A stretch of DNA of 20,243 bases, from IMG/VR virus record IMGVR_UViG_3300027754_000538, positions 1 through 20,243 of that record. One strand, given 5' to 3'. This stretch comes from a virus. Shown in pieces: positions 1-7,799 of the stretch (within the stretch, counting starts at the first letter, position 1; every line of letters starts with the position of its first letter). A program made the translations under genes and the position numbers. Under the pieces are notes generated by a model. That model had not been told where the DNA came from. It did no database searches and worked only from the letters and a program-made list of their open reading frames with translations.

Positions 1-264
1 ATAATCAAATCCAAATTCGACGCACTTTTCGCGCACAACGTCTTCTGTAAGCTTTGCTTTTTGATTGTTTAACTGTCCTGCTTCCCGAGAACCACACCCA
101 CAGCTTTTGCTTTTGCCTGTGGTGATGTTGCTAGCGTGCATTACTTTTGCATTACCGCAATCGCAAATGCAGTGCCAACGAGTCTGCCACCGAGGACCAC
201 TTGGAGCGCGATTTAATACGTGTAACTTTCCAAATCTATGTCCCGTCAGATCTTTTATCGCCAC
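1..264 (-). CDS. Partial zinc-ribbon-like phage protein (3' end off the left edge)
   Basis: The frame opens with GTG two bases after the stop of the upstream adhesin gene and stays open for 88 codons to the window edge. The start of the protein reads VAIKDLTGHRFGKL, followed by a cysteine cluster: C32, C34 and C36 in a CICDCGN motif, then C55 and C57 in SCGC. The pattern 'DLTGxRFGxL...W.C.CDCGN...SCGC' is a recurring small phage module, probably zinc-binding, often found in proteins with HNH-type or other treble-clef domains. The visible C-terminal part (KLTEDVVREKCVEFGFDY) resembles the start of a further zinc-finger-like repeat, but that repeat would lie outside the window. The 2-nt gap suggests translational coupling. 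The start is GTG and the Shine-Dalgarno is weak (AGGG about 10 nt upstream). Function is unknown; a DNA-binding or nuclease-associated role is inference. Confidence 0.72.
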   Translation of the reverse strand, partial: MAIKDLTGHRFGKLHVLNRAPSGPRWQTRWHCICDCGNAKVMHASNITTGKSKSCGCGSREAGQLNNQKAKLTEDVVREKCVEFGFDY

Positions 265-266
265 AA

Positions 267-2603
267 TTACCGTGCCCTACTGTAGTTAAACGGCATTTCT
301 GCCCATGCAAATCCAATATAAGTACCTGCGCTTGCATTAACTGAAGCATCAGTAGTTCTGAGTTTGAATCCGTTGCTGGTGATGTCTACTAAATCCGCAG
401 TACCCTCAGCATCAGCAGTATTGGGGTAAAGCGGATCATTATCCACGTTGTATCCTTCGCGGGATGTATCTAATAATGTCCAGTTACTTGTACTGTCTGA
501 ACGCTTAAGCATGATTAGCCGTGGGCGGAATCCCAGATACACAAAACTGCCGTCCGCCGAACCATTGCCGGTGTAACTGAACCCATTACTGTACCCGACT
601 ACTGGGGCGAAGCAGTAGGCGACAAAATCATTACTCGCCAACATAGTCCCGGCAACATAAAAAACCGATGAAGTAGGAGCCCCACCCCAAAGAGGAGTGC
701 TTGTAAACACAGAATCAGTCTTGTTCAGGTATACGAGTTGAGTTGACATATTCAAGGCCGAGTGAGCCACAATCCAATCACTTGTTGCTGCTCTATTTTT
801 GACAATAATTAGGCCTGGCGTTACACCTAATCCGTGACCGACGCTGTGCGTACCGCTAGTTTTTGTTGCGGTAACCACGCTAAACCCAGCAGTTGCATTC
901 GCCCGCACCTGACTAGTGATGCTGCCTTGTGTGTTGGATACGGTTGAGGTGCCTGCGTCCCAGCACCATGCGACATAAGTTGCGGCGCTGGTATTAACTT
1001 GCGCCAATGTGCCAAGCGTAAATCCAGCAGAGTTAAATGCAGTTACACCGCCATCAGTTGTGACTTCTGCGTCAGTTGTATTTGATTCAAGTCTTGCTTG
1101 AGCACCACGCACCACGTCATACAGCGCATGGTCCGTGGCAGCAGATCGTGATTTAATCCAAATCCAATCAGGATTAAAGCCAAGCGAACTTGTTGGAGTA
1201 AGCGCTGCACCTGTGCCGGTATAAGTAACAACGTCCATCACCGTATTAGACTTCGTGACTAATGGGGCTGGCAGGTTCTGTGTGCAGAGTGCCTTGAAGC
1301 CGCTTGGTGCGGTGTAGGCGAAGGCGCGTTGGCCGAAGTTTGCGGACCATTTGCCTGTGCTGTATGCGCTGCAGAGAAAACCAAGCGGCCCGCTTAAGGA
1401 TGAGAACGCTGCATTTGTACCCGATGCTGGATTTCCGCTATTTTGCCAAGTTCCATTTTTGCTGAACCAAACTTTGCCATTATCAATATCTAGCGCAATT
1501 CCTATTACATCATTAATTGTGTACGAATTGCCGTAGGAAGTTCCAGATCCATTATTGTATTTGTTGCCGTTGAGGGCGACGTAACCGTATGAGTCAACGG
1601 TGTAACCCACATAGCTTGAACCAGTTGAGTTGTACCAAGGGAAACTTGGACTGCCAACGCCAATAAGGCAGTCAGTAACAGTTCCAGAGATTAATGTAAA
1701 CTCTGCGTAGTATTTACCAGAAGAAGCAAATATCGTTGACAGTGCTGTTTGGTATCCCCCTGTGCTGGTTCCGCCGTACTCAAGACATCCATTACTCATT
1801 GGACCAGTGGAATATGCTGCCAACGGATTTAACGTCGCATAGTTCCCCCGCACCTCGCCGCCCACGTAGGTGTCGGTCCCGTAATTAGTGGGGGAGTCTA
1901 CGAGGCTGTCATTCCCAGCACCAGCAGTAACGGATAAATTATTCGGGGTCCAGTTGTTCCCCAGCCCGCTATAGTCCTTCCCTAATGTGCTGGCAGTATT
2001 GCTGGAGTTATCAGCGAACAAAAGATTGTATCCATTCGTGCCATAGGTGCCGGTGTATGTTTTTGGTATGAGTTGCCCAGTAGTGGCATCGGTTTCGGTG
2101 AATGACGATGGGGTCAGTGCTTGACCGTCGATGAAGTGGATGTTGGTGAGGTAATAATTGGCATAGCTAGAAAATGGGTTGGTGCCAATATAAGCAGAGC
2201 CAGAATACAGTGGAAGATTAGCTGAAACAGTCTTATCCAGAACGCCATTAACGTATAAATTAAAGGTCGATCCATTATTGTTAACTACTATGTGATACCA
2301 GGCCGATGGATCTCTATAAAGCCCGTTTGAAATAAATTGATTAGCGGTGTTGTCATTGACTCGTATTGACCCGTCCGTGTTGAAATATAAATAAAACCCT
2401 GTCGAACTATTGGTGACAAAAATGTCATCGCGCCCAGATCCACAGCGCTTAAGCCAAGCCGACAAAGTAAATGTCGTGATGTTTGCGCTGGCTTTAGACA
2501 AGTAGGCACTGTCACTACTATTGAATCTCAGCGACCTTGATATCTGCAAACCACCAGCGGCGGCGCTTTTTAGTAGTAGCGGATTAGCACTTCCAGGAAT
2601 CAT
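267..2603 (-). CDS. Large adhesin: LamG-like, SPRY-like and three C-terminal repeats
   Basis: This 778-residue protein is probably a tail-fibre or tail-tip adhesin that binds host surface glycans. Residues about 24-178 look like a LamG/concanavalin-type jelly roll (SLRFNSSDSAYLSK, TFTLSAWLKR, WYHIVVNNNGSTFNLYVNG). Residues about 284-428 look like a SPRY domain (KYYAEFTLISG, IGVG, YGYVALNGNKY, DVIGIALDIDNGKVWFSKNG). Residues about 456-549, 574-666 and 677-769 are three diverged copies of a unit of roughly 90 residues with the pattern 'GF.P..I.IK.R....W...D..R...' ending '.A.YVA..WA', recalling the phage domain I know as DUF7483. The C-terminus FAWAEMPFNYSRAR closes the last repeat. The ATG overlaps the previous stop by one base (TAATG). 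No signal peptide is visible. Domain calls are from pattern recognition; ligand is unknown. Confidence 0.82.
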   Translation of the reverse strand: MIPGSANPLLLKSAAAGGLQISRSLRFNSSDSAYLSKASANITTFTLSAWLKRCGSGRDDIFVTNSSTGFYLYFNTDGSIRVNDNTANQFISNGLYRDPSAWYHIVVNNNGSTFNLYVNGVLDKTVSANLPLYSGSAYIGTNPFSSYANYYLTNIHFIDGQALTPSSFTETDATTGQLIPKTYTGTYGTNGYNLLFADNSSNTASTLGKDYSGLGNNWTPNNLSVTAGAGNDSLVDSPTNYGTDTYVGGEVRGNYATLNPLAAYSTGPMSNGCLEYGGTSTGGYQTALSTIFASSGKYYAEFTLISGTVTDCLIGVGSPSFPWYNSTGSSYVGYTVDSYGYVALNGNKYNNGSGTSYGNSYTINDVIGIALDIDNGKVWFSKNGTWQNSGNPASGTNAAFSSLSGPLGFLCSAYSTGKWSANFGQRAFAYTAPSGFKALCTQNLPAPLVTKSNTVMDVVTYTGTGAALTPTSSLGFNPDWIWIKSRSAATDHALYDVVRGAQARLESNTTDAEVTTDGGVTAFNSAGFTLGTLAQVNTSAATYVAWCWDAGTSTVSNTQGSITSQVRANATAGFSVVTATKTSGTHSVGHGLGVTPGLIIVKNRAATSDWIVAHSALNMSTQLVYLNKTDSVFTSTPLWGGAPTSSVFYVAGTMLASNDFVAYCFAPVVGYSNGFSYTGNGSADGSFVYLGFRPRLIMLKRSDSTSNWTLLDTSREGYNVDNDPLYPNTADAEGTADLVDITSNGFKLRTTDASVNASAGTYIGFAWAEMPFNYSRAR

Positions 2604-3169
2604 TAGCTCAAGTTGCTGACAAGGGTGGCAGTAATTTTAGTACTTGATTGCACTGCATACACCAAACAATCAACCGATGCTGCTGCGGTGCTAAGTGTTG
2701 GTGCAGTACCACCAGAAAAGTCCCACTGCGAACCATAGGCCAATGTGCGGCTACCGGTGCCATCCTGCGTAATCCAGATACAACCAGATTGACCAGCAGT
2801 TTGGTTCGATGGGTTAGCTAATGTGCGGTTACCGCCAAGCGTAACTGAGAAGTTATTGGCTGCCGCAAAATCTGCGGTGATCGTTGCCCCATCGGTCAAT
2901 GCGCTGATAGCGCCGCGTTGCGCTGCCGTAAAGCTTTGCGCGACATCGGTTTTAGCGGTATCAACGTCGTAGCCTTGGACGGTTACGCCAATATCAGCGG
3001 AATCTAAAAAGGCTTGCTCTGTTAAGACGCCACCTTCAACTACATAAACTTTATTTTGATCTGTTGCGTAACATATTTCACCTTCTGCTAAGTCAAGGAT
3101 ACTAGCGTTTAAATTTGCATACGTGCCCCTGGCGATTCTTACAGGTGTTCTAGTGGATGGAGTGGCCAT
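2603..3169 (-). CDS. Short tail-fibre protein with N-terminal virion-attachment-like module
   Basis: A 188-residue protein. Residues about 10-50 (RIARGTYANL, LAEGEICYATDQNKVYVVEGG) form the short beta module seen at the N-terminus of many phage tail-fibre proteins, in a variant with 'RGT...L..GEI.YATD...VYV'. The C-terminal part (about 95-188) is Gly/Thr/Ser-rich, predicted beta, and contains 'TLGGNRTLANPSNQTAGQSG', a pattern frequent in phage fibres and possibly a trimerising or receptor-facing tip. The gene starts with ATG overlapping the upstream stop by one base and ends one base into the ATG of the large adhesin, so the three fibre genes are very likely co-translated. It is probably part of the host-contact apparatus; which protein it attaches to cannot be told from sequence. 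Confidence 0.75.
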   Translation of the reverse strand: MATPSTRTPVRIARGTYANLNASILDLAEGEICYATDQNKVYVVEGGVLTEQAFLDSADIGVTVQGYDVDTAKTDVAQSFTAAQRGAISALTDGATITADFAAANNFSVTLGGNRTLANPSNQTAGQSGCIWITQDGTGSRTLAYGSQWDFSGGTAPTLSTAAASVDCLVYAVQSSTKITATLVSNLS

Positions 3170-4050
3170 TAAACAAAGCTCCCGCCGTCTATTGTAATTG
3201 TAGTCGTAACTATGCTACTCCCGTTAGCAAAATTGCCACCATCAACAACGGTCGCACCTGCTGCTGTAGCCCAGCTCAAGGTGCCGCTGCCGTTAGTGCT
3301 TAATACCTGTGCAGCAGTGCCATCGGTTGCCGGTAACGTCCATAACACATCAGCCGCAATTGTTGCTGGTGCCTGAAATCCAACGTAGTTAGTGCCGTTT
3401 GCAGTTGCTTCGCGGAATCGTGCATCAACCTGATTATCTAAAATTACATTACCGGTAAGTGTGCCACCTGCTAATGGCAAGTTGTTGGATGCCGTACCAG
3501 TTAAAGCCGCTGTAATTGTGCCAGCCGTAAAGTTGCCGCTTGCATCCCTTGCGACAATTGCAGATGCAGTGTTGGCATCTGTAGCAGTAGTGGCGCTATT
3601 GCTGACCTTGCCAGCAGTGGCGATAGTTGCAAGTTTAGTGTCAGCAATGGCGGCAGACGCATTTATGTCTGCGTTGACGATTACGCCGCTAGCAATAGCG
3701 GTAACACCCGTGTTGCTTATGGTTACATCACCTGTTACTGCGGTGCTAGTCGCTACGTTTGCGCTGCTGCCTAGCACAATGTTGCCGCTGGTTAGCGTGG
3801 CAAGCTTGCTGTAAGCAATGGCAGCACCCGATGCAATATCAGCATTAACAAATGGGTAAGTGCTTACCTGGCTCCATGGCGTATAGCTCAGTGATGTCCA
3901 AGCTGTGCTGCCAGTGCCAAGTTTTATTTTGCTAGTATCAGATTCAATCCCAATCTCGCCTGCTAGCAGTGTTGGGTTTGCACTTGTCCAGTTAGCAGCA
4001 GTATCACGCCGCTGCGCCATCTTAACTGGAACAGTAGTAGCAGTTGGCAT
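3169..4050 (-). CDS. Tail-fibre protein with Mtd-like N-terminal module and internal repeats
   Basis: A 293-residue protein. Residues about 8-58 carry a widespread phage fibre N-terminal module: QRRDTAANWTSANPTLLAGE, then IGIESDT and KIKLGTGSTAWTSLSY. It resembles the N-terminal domain of the major tropism determinant family. The centre is Ala/Thr/Ser-rich and repetitive. Two copies of 'VNADI.A(S/G)AAIA..KLAT' begin near residues 68 and 124, separated by strands such as GNIVLGSSANVATST and ATDANTASAIVARDASGNF. This is the composition of a beta-helical, trimeric fibre shaft. The C-terminal part ('TNYVGFQAPATIAADVLWTL', then 'VLSTNGSGTLSWA') is also typical of phage fibres. ATG lies 4 nt after the previous stop. 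Role in adsorption is inferred from domain type and position after the tail-tip gene. Confidence 0.8.
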   Translation of the reverse strand: MPTATTVPVKMAQRRDTAANWTSANPTLLAGEIGIESDTSKIKLGTGSTAWTSLSYTPWSQVSTYPFVNADIASGAAIAYSKLATLTSGNIVLGSSANVATSTAVTGDVTISNTGVTAIASGVIVNADINASAAIADTKLATIATAGKVSNSATTATDANTASAIVARDASGNFTAGTITAALTGTASNNLPLAGGTLTGNVILDNQVDARFREATANGTNYVGFQAPATIAADVLWTLPATDGTAAQVLSTNGSGTLSWATAAGATVVDGGNFANGSSIVTTTITIDGGSFV

Positions 4051-4054
4051 AAGG

Positions 4055-4573
4055 TCAGGCTCCGCCAGCTAGCAGTAGTTTTTCTGGGTCCGGAGGTGTC
4101 GCATCTGATGCTAACAGCTCAAATGGTGAAAAGCCAGTGAATGCTATATTTTCAAATGCTTCAACAATAGGTGTTATCGCCGTCCCGCCGCTTAAAATAA
4201 TATTAAGCACCCATCCTTGCAGCACACGTAATGAAACTGTTATATCAAAATAAACTCCTTTTTGCTGCTCTTGCGGTATAGACGCATATCTATAGATTGA
4301 ATCAATTGGTACTACATCATTTGCGTCACCCCATACTGTAACTGGAATTTGGAAATATCCATGCACGCCGCTAGATTGATTCCAATGTGTACGGATTAAA
4401 CTGGCATCAGATTCGATTCGGTTATTAAATGTAAGCTGCAATATATGGCCGTTATTGCGTAATGAATGCCGGAATCTAATAGGGCCGCTAGCTACTGTCG
4501 ATGCTTCGCTTATATTTAAATCCCCTAGGTCGTAGCTGATTTGATCTGGTACAAGGTTAGGAAAAGTTGCCAT
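4055..4573 (-). CDS. Probable minor tail-tip protein, paralogue of the upstream gene product
   Basis: A 172-residue protein without recognisable catalytic motifs. Its N-terminal half lines up by eye with the neighbouring 122-residue protein: both begin MA.FP.L.P, then a Tyr/Gly-containing strand, 'SG....RH......G..L.(M/L)TF', a helix with a conserved His, and 'G.F..(F/P)'. That suggests one fold duplicated in tandem. After about residue 85 it has its own extension, including an Ile-rich segment and a flexible acidic/Pro tail (ATPPDPEKLLLAGG). It sits between the J-like tail-tip protein and the fibres, so a small adaptor joining fibres to the tip is plausible. ATG is 2 nt after the preceding stop. 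No specific family name is claimed. Confidence 0.68.
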   Translation of the reverse strand: MATFPNLVPDQISYDLGDLNISEASTVASGPIRFRHSLRNNGHILQLTFNNRIESDASLIRTHWNQSSGVHGYFQIPVTVWGDANDVVPIDSIYRYASIPQEQQKGVYFDITVSLRVLQGWVLNIILSGGTAITPIVEAFENIAFTGFSPFELLASDATPPDPEKLLLAGGA

Positions 4574-4575
4574 GA

Positions 4576-4944
4576 TTAAATTAGGTACGGTGGGATTAAC
4601 GTTAAAGATACAGTGCCATCAATCTGGTCGCATGTTTCATCAAATGATGGGCTATCAGTATATATCCATTGATGGTTAGCTGGAAATGTTAAATTAGTTG
4701 CAGCTAGTGTTGTAGCATTTAAATCAAATGGTTCAAATCTACCATGAAAAGCGTAGTGGCTTAGCAACGCATAATGCTCAGCCCTAGTCATCTGGCTAAA
4801 TGTCATCCGCAACTGGTCGCCGGACCTGCCATTGCCATGTCGCACGTTGACTTCATCGCCGCTTAGCACAAGCAACGATGTGTTGGCTGTGCTACCTGGC
4901 GTGTAGGTGCGGCTACTTGGATTTAATGCAGGGAATAAGGCCAT
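4576..4944 (-). CDS. Probable minor tail-tip protein (first of a paralogous pair)
   Basis: A 122-residue protein, ATG 9 nt after the stop of the J-like gene. Visible features are MALFPALNPSSRTY, GDEVNVRHGNGRSGDQLRMTF, AEHYALLSHYAFHGRFEPF and a final strand TVSLTLIPPYLI. It resembles small phage proteins placed after the host-specificity protein, and its N-terminal 75 residues share a pattern with the next gene product. There is no signal peptide or membrane segment. Its place among tail-tip genes points to a structural adaptor, but this is positional inference only. Confidence 0.68.
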   Translation of the reverse strand: MALFPALNPSSRTYTPGSTANTSLLVLSGDEVNVRHGNGRSGDQLRMTFSQMTRAEHYALLSHYAFHGRFEPFDLNATTLAATNLTFPANHQWIYTDSPSFDETCDQIDGTVSLTLIPPYLI

Positions 4945-4953
4945 AATTTTATT

Positions 4954-7341
4954 TTAGGGTCCTTGCTCGTTACCGGTAGTGCCTTCCCATTGAGTAATAA
5001 CATCAACTCCATTATTGCTAAATTCCCAATTGCCAATAACAGAAATCACTCTACCTTCAACTGTGCCGCCAAATGCTGTGCCTGGTATCTGTGAGCCAGG
5101 GCCTGAACCAAAACATGGCGAGGCAAAACCACCAAGTGCATAAACGCCTGTTGGATTTGTTGTTTTATTAGTAGTAATGACAGATGCACGCCAAGGAGAA
5201 ACCGCGCCCGTGGGAGGGACTGTAGTTTCAAAGGAAGCAGCATTGTTTTGATTGAATTCAATATCTTGACCACATCCCCAAAGACCGCGAAGAGCTACAA
5301 CCCCTGCAAAAAACATTGCGAAAGGTGTTGTTACTTGATATGCAGCCCCAGTTGCTGGCGTTATAGTGCCAGTCCATCTTACATATGTATAACTATAAAT
5401 ATCAGGTTCCGCCGGTTCTGTAATGCCAATTAAGGATGGCTCACCAAAACCATCTGGGCTGCTAGGGTCTGGGCATGTAGCTTCTGCAATTATGTAATGG
5501 TCTATATCGTCATTTGTAAGTACCAGCGAAGCGCCTGCCTCCCACCCACTGGTACCAAGTGTTTCGCATTGTATTAATGTGCGGTTAGTCGTTGTTCTTG
5601 CTTCTTCTATATCTGCCACTAAAGACTTAGTTACGCGATACCAGCAGACTTTACCGCCTGGGCATGGCGGCACTGCATTTGCAGTTTCGCCTTCTTTTGG
5701 CGGGTCGCTAACGCCTGTTACTCCAGGGTTTGGCCCGCTTGGATAGCTGGGCTCGGGCTCGTCTAGTGGGTCTTCTGGGTTATCAACTGGGTCTGTCGGC
5801 CCGGCATCTGGTTCATTGCCAAGTTCAGCGGGGTCAGTTTCAACTGGCGGGTCATTTATAGGTGATATAGTTTCGCCAACATCAGGTAAAGGCGTGTTAT
5901 CAACAGCGCGACCTGCAATATCACAAGTGAAATCTGTGCGCCCTGTTGGCACGGTATAACCATTGCCTACCGCAGCATTAACTGCTAAGCCGACCAGGCT
6001 GCGGTTTTGGCTATCAACTGGAAAATGAATTAAATCTAAACTGATAACACCGCTGATGGCTCTTGCAATACGTTCTACTTCATAGAAATGATTATGGTAA
6101 CTAACTGTACCAACATTAGTCTCACGCCTTAATCTAACGCGTACAACATCGCCCACAATTAGCGTGGCATTAAACGAGCTAGGCGCAACACGTATCCTAA
6201 GCGTATGCGTTACATAGTAACGACTAGCGACACGGTAAGTTCCAACCTTAACTGCATGGTCTTCAGTGGCACAAAACTGGCTTAGGTCGTATTGTTCTAA
6301 TGGTCCATTATCTGCCAATCCTGTCATCCGTATTTCAGCCGAGCGGATAATCCCAATATCGCTATCCGGTTGCTGACGCCATAAGACTAGGGCTGTAATA
6401 GCTTTGCGATTTTCAAGCGAAATATAATCAATTTCAAAGCTTTCGATTATTACGTGGTCTTCTGTAAAAGTAAATACTGGCTCAATTGCTGTTGTTTTGA
6501 TTGTGCCATTAGCATTGGTTTGTAATCTTGGCCTCAAACCTTTTTTACCATTTTTATCGCTTACGCGCAATAAGAAATCTGAACTAATAGATTGCAACCA
6601 ATCCTCAAGATTAGTTGATTCCTTAAATTCTCCATTATAGAATAAACCATTTACATTGCAAAATAATGCTGCATCTTCCATCATTGTCAAGTCAACCATT
6701 GAGCTTGGAAACCGGCTGCTTTGTGTTATCAGATACAACGCTAAATCAATTACATTGTTGCTAGGCCCTGTAATGTCATCTAAAATTCTTGTGACATTTA
6801 TTCCATTACGAACAAAACAATGCACTTGCCTATCCCATAACTCGCTGCCATCATCATGCGTATTAATGAAACTAAGCGTTGTCATATTGTCGTATGTGCC
6901 TTGAGTGCCGCAATACAATGGGCAATTCCAAAATTTCTTAGTTGCTACAGCAACAATAAAATTACCAGGGTCCCAAGTTTCAGCCCGGCGGTCGTATGTC
7001 TGCGCCCATGTCCCAACACGACAAGCACGTTGGAAAACATCTTTAATCGGCAATTGGTCCATATCGCCTTCACTAAGTACTAGGTGTATTTTGGTGGTCA
7101 GCACGTTAGTTGTTGAATTATTTTCATATCTGCCTTCAGTAGCGGCTGGGCTTACTAATACACCGCCATTGCTTGATACACGCCGACAAAACACAATGGG
7201 GATTGGCTCACCAATTACTGCTGCCTTTTGCCTGCTGTCTAGTGGTGACTGCCCTTTAGCTGCGCCTTCCTCCGTTATTGTAGTAACCAATCCGCTTTGG
7301 TATGGCAGCAGCGCTAATGGGTCTCTAATTTGAATACTCAT
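4954..7341 (-). CDS. Tail-tip / host-specificity protein, lambda J-like
   Basis: At 795 residues, this is the largest protein after the tape measure and first in the host-contact set. Residues about 1-60 match the start of phage tail-tip proteins (SRQKAAVIGEPIPIVFCRRV). Residues 80-470 should form the tail-hub body, with 'KIHLVLSEGDMDQLPIKDVF' and 'NLEDWLQSISSDFLLRVSDKNGKKGLRP' like the tail-tip proteins of siphoviruses (phage-tail_3 type). Residues about 488-561 are a low-complexity linker rich in Pro, Asp and Glu. Residues about 562-625 (WYRVTKSLVADIEEA, WEAGASLVLTNDDIDHYIIAEATC) look like an Ig-type bacterial or phage surface domain, followed by a Gly/Thr-rich C-terminal domain of about 150 residues. 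ATG overlaps the previous gene by four bases. It probably closes the tail tube and carries receptor-binding parts. It is shorter than lambda J (over 1,100 residues), with fewer fibronectin-like domains. Confidence 0.83.
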   Translation of the reverse strand: MSIQIRDPLALLPYQSGLVTTITEEGAAKGQSPLDSRQKAAVIGEPIPIVFCRRVSSNGGVLVSPAATEGRYENNSTTNVLTTKIHLVLSEGDMDQLPIKDVFQRACRVGTWAQTYDRRAETWDPGNFIVAVATKKFWNCPLYCGTQGTYDNMTTLSFINTHDDGSELWDRQVHCFVRNGINVTRILDDITGPSNNVIDLALYLITQSSRFPSSMVDLTMMEDAALFCNVNGLFYNGEFKESTNLEDWLQSISSDFLLRVSDKNGKKGLRPRLQTNANGTIKTTAIEPVFTFTEDHVIIESFEIDYISLENRKAITALVLWRQQPDSDIGIIRSAEIRMTGLADNGPLEQYDLSQFCATEDHAVKVGTYRVASRYYVTHTLRIRVAPSSFNATLIVGDVVRVRLRRETNVGTVSYHNHFYEVERIARAISGVISLDLIHFPVDSQNRSLVGLAVNAAVGNGYTVPTGRTDFTCDIAGRAVDNTPLPDVGETISPINDPPVETDPAELGNEPDAGPTDPVDNPEDPLDEPEPSYPSGPNPGVTGVSDPPKEGETANAVPPCPGGKVCWYRVTKSLVADIEEARTTTNRTLIQCETLGTSGWEAGASLVLTNDDIDHYIIAEATCPDPSSPDGFGEPSLIGITEPAEPDIYSYTYVRWTGTITPATGAAYQVTTPFAMFFAGVVALRGLWGCGQDIEFNQNNAASFETTVPPTGAVSPWRASVITTNKTTNPTGVYALGGFASPCFGSGPGSQIPGTAFGGTVEGRVISVIGNWEFSNNGVDVITQWEGTTGNEQGP

Positions 7342-7799
7342 AACCTTACCGGCGCCCCAATAAGTAAAGTAGTAAATTTACGCGGCGGCACCTGAGCACC
7401 TACCGGGCTAAGGGCTGAGCTTAAATTAATTGATAGCTCCGTGAAATTACCTGAAATTTTCGACACTTCGCCAACATAAGTTGCAATCAATGACTGGGTA
7501 GATATTGGTGCCGATTGAGATAATCGTGTATCGAACTCATACATTTTAATCTCACATAATCTATTGTTATTCAAAGCAGCTTTAAAGACGCTGATTGCTG
7601 TAGTAGTAGCTGGCACTGTGATTGTAACATCTGAACCGGCGGGGCTGCCAGCCATCATCCCATCGGCATTAAATGGATTATAAGACCAAGACGCAGAATC
7701 TAAAGTAATAGTTTGATTAATGTAATATGCCTGCCATCTTACATACGTCTGGCTGTTATCGTAAATTCTTAGATATTGGCTTTGGCCGCGATTGCTCAT
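7338..7799 (-). CDS. Small tail-tip protein between tape measure and J-like protein
   Basis: A 153-residue, mostly beta protein. Visible segments are YLRIYDNSQTYVRWQAYYIN, CEIKMYEFDTRLSQSAPIST and a C-terminal VPPRKFTTLLIGAPVRL. The end recalls distal-tail/minor-tail proteins (BR0599/DUF2163-like), whose C-terminus has a 'VP.R.FT' strand, but I would not insist on the family. It overlaps both neighbours in ATGA junctions. In lambda-like tails this position is filled by M, L, K and I. Here a single gene occupies it, so this product probably forms the ring between tube and J-like tip. No peptidase motif (NlpC/P60 or JAB) is visible. Confidence 0.7.
   Translation of the reverse strand: MSNRGQSQYLRIYDNSQTYVRWQAYYINQTITLDSASWSYNPFNADGMMAGSPAGSDVTITVPATTTAISVFKAALNNNRLCEIKMYEFDTRLSQSAPISTQSLIATYVGEVSKISGNFTELSINLSSALSPVGAQVPPRKFTTLLIGAPVRL

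Noticed and set aside
65-289. Plus-strand 74-residue open frame at the left edge
   Set aside because: It is antisense to the zinc-ribbon frame, whose CxCxC...CxC pattern is far more convincing.
3461-3814. Plus-strand 117-residue Ala/Val-rich open frame
   Set aside because: Shadow of the repetitive Ala/Thr-rich fibre gene on the minus strand; apparent hydrophobicity is due to codon complement.
7338-7799. Cell-wall peptidase (lambda K-like) assignment
   Set aside because: No conserved Cys/His peptidase motif; only a weak C-terminal tail-tip pattern is visible.
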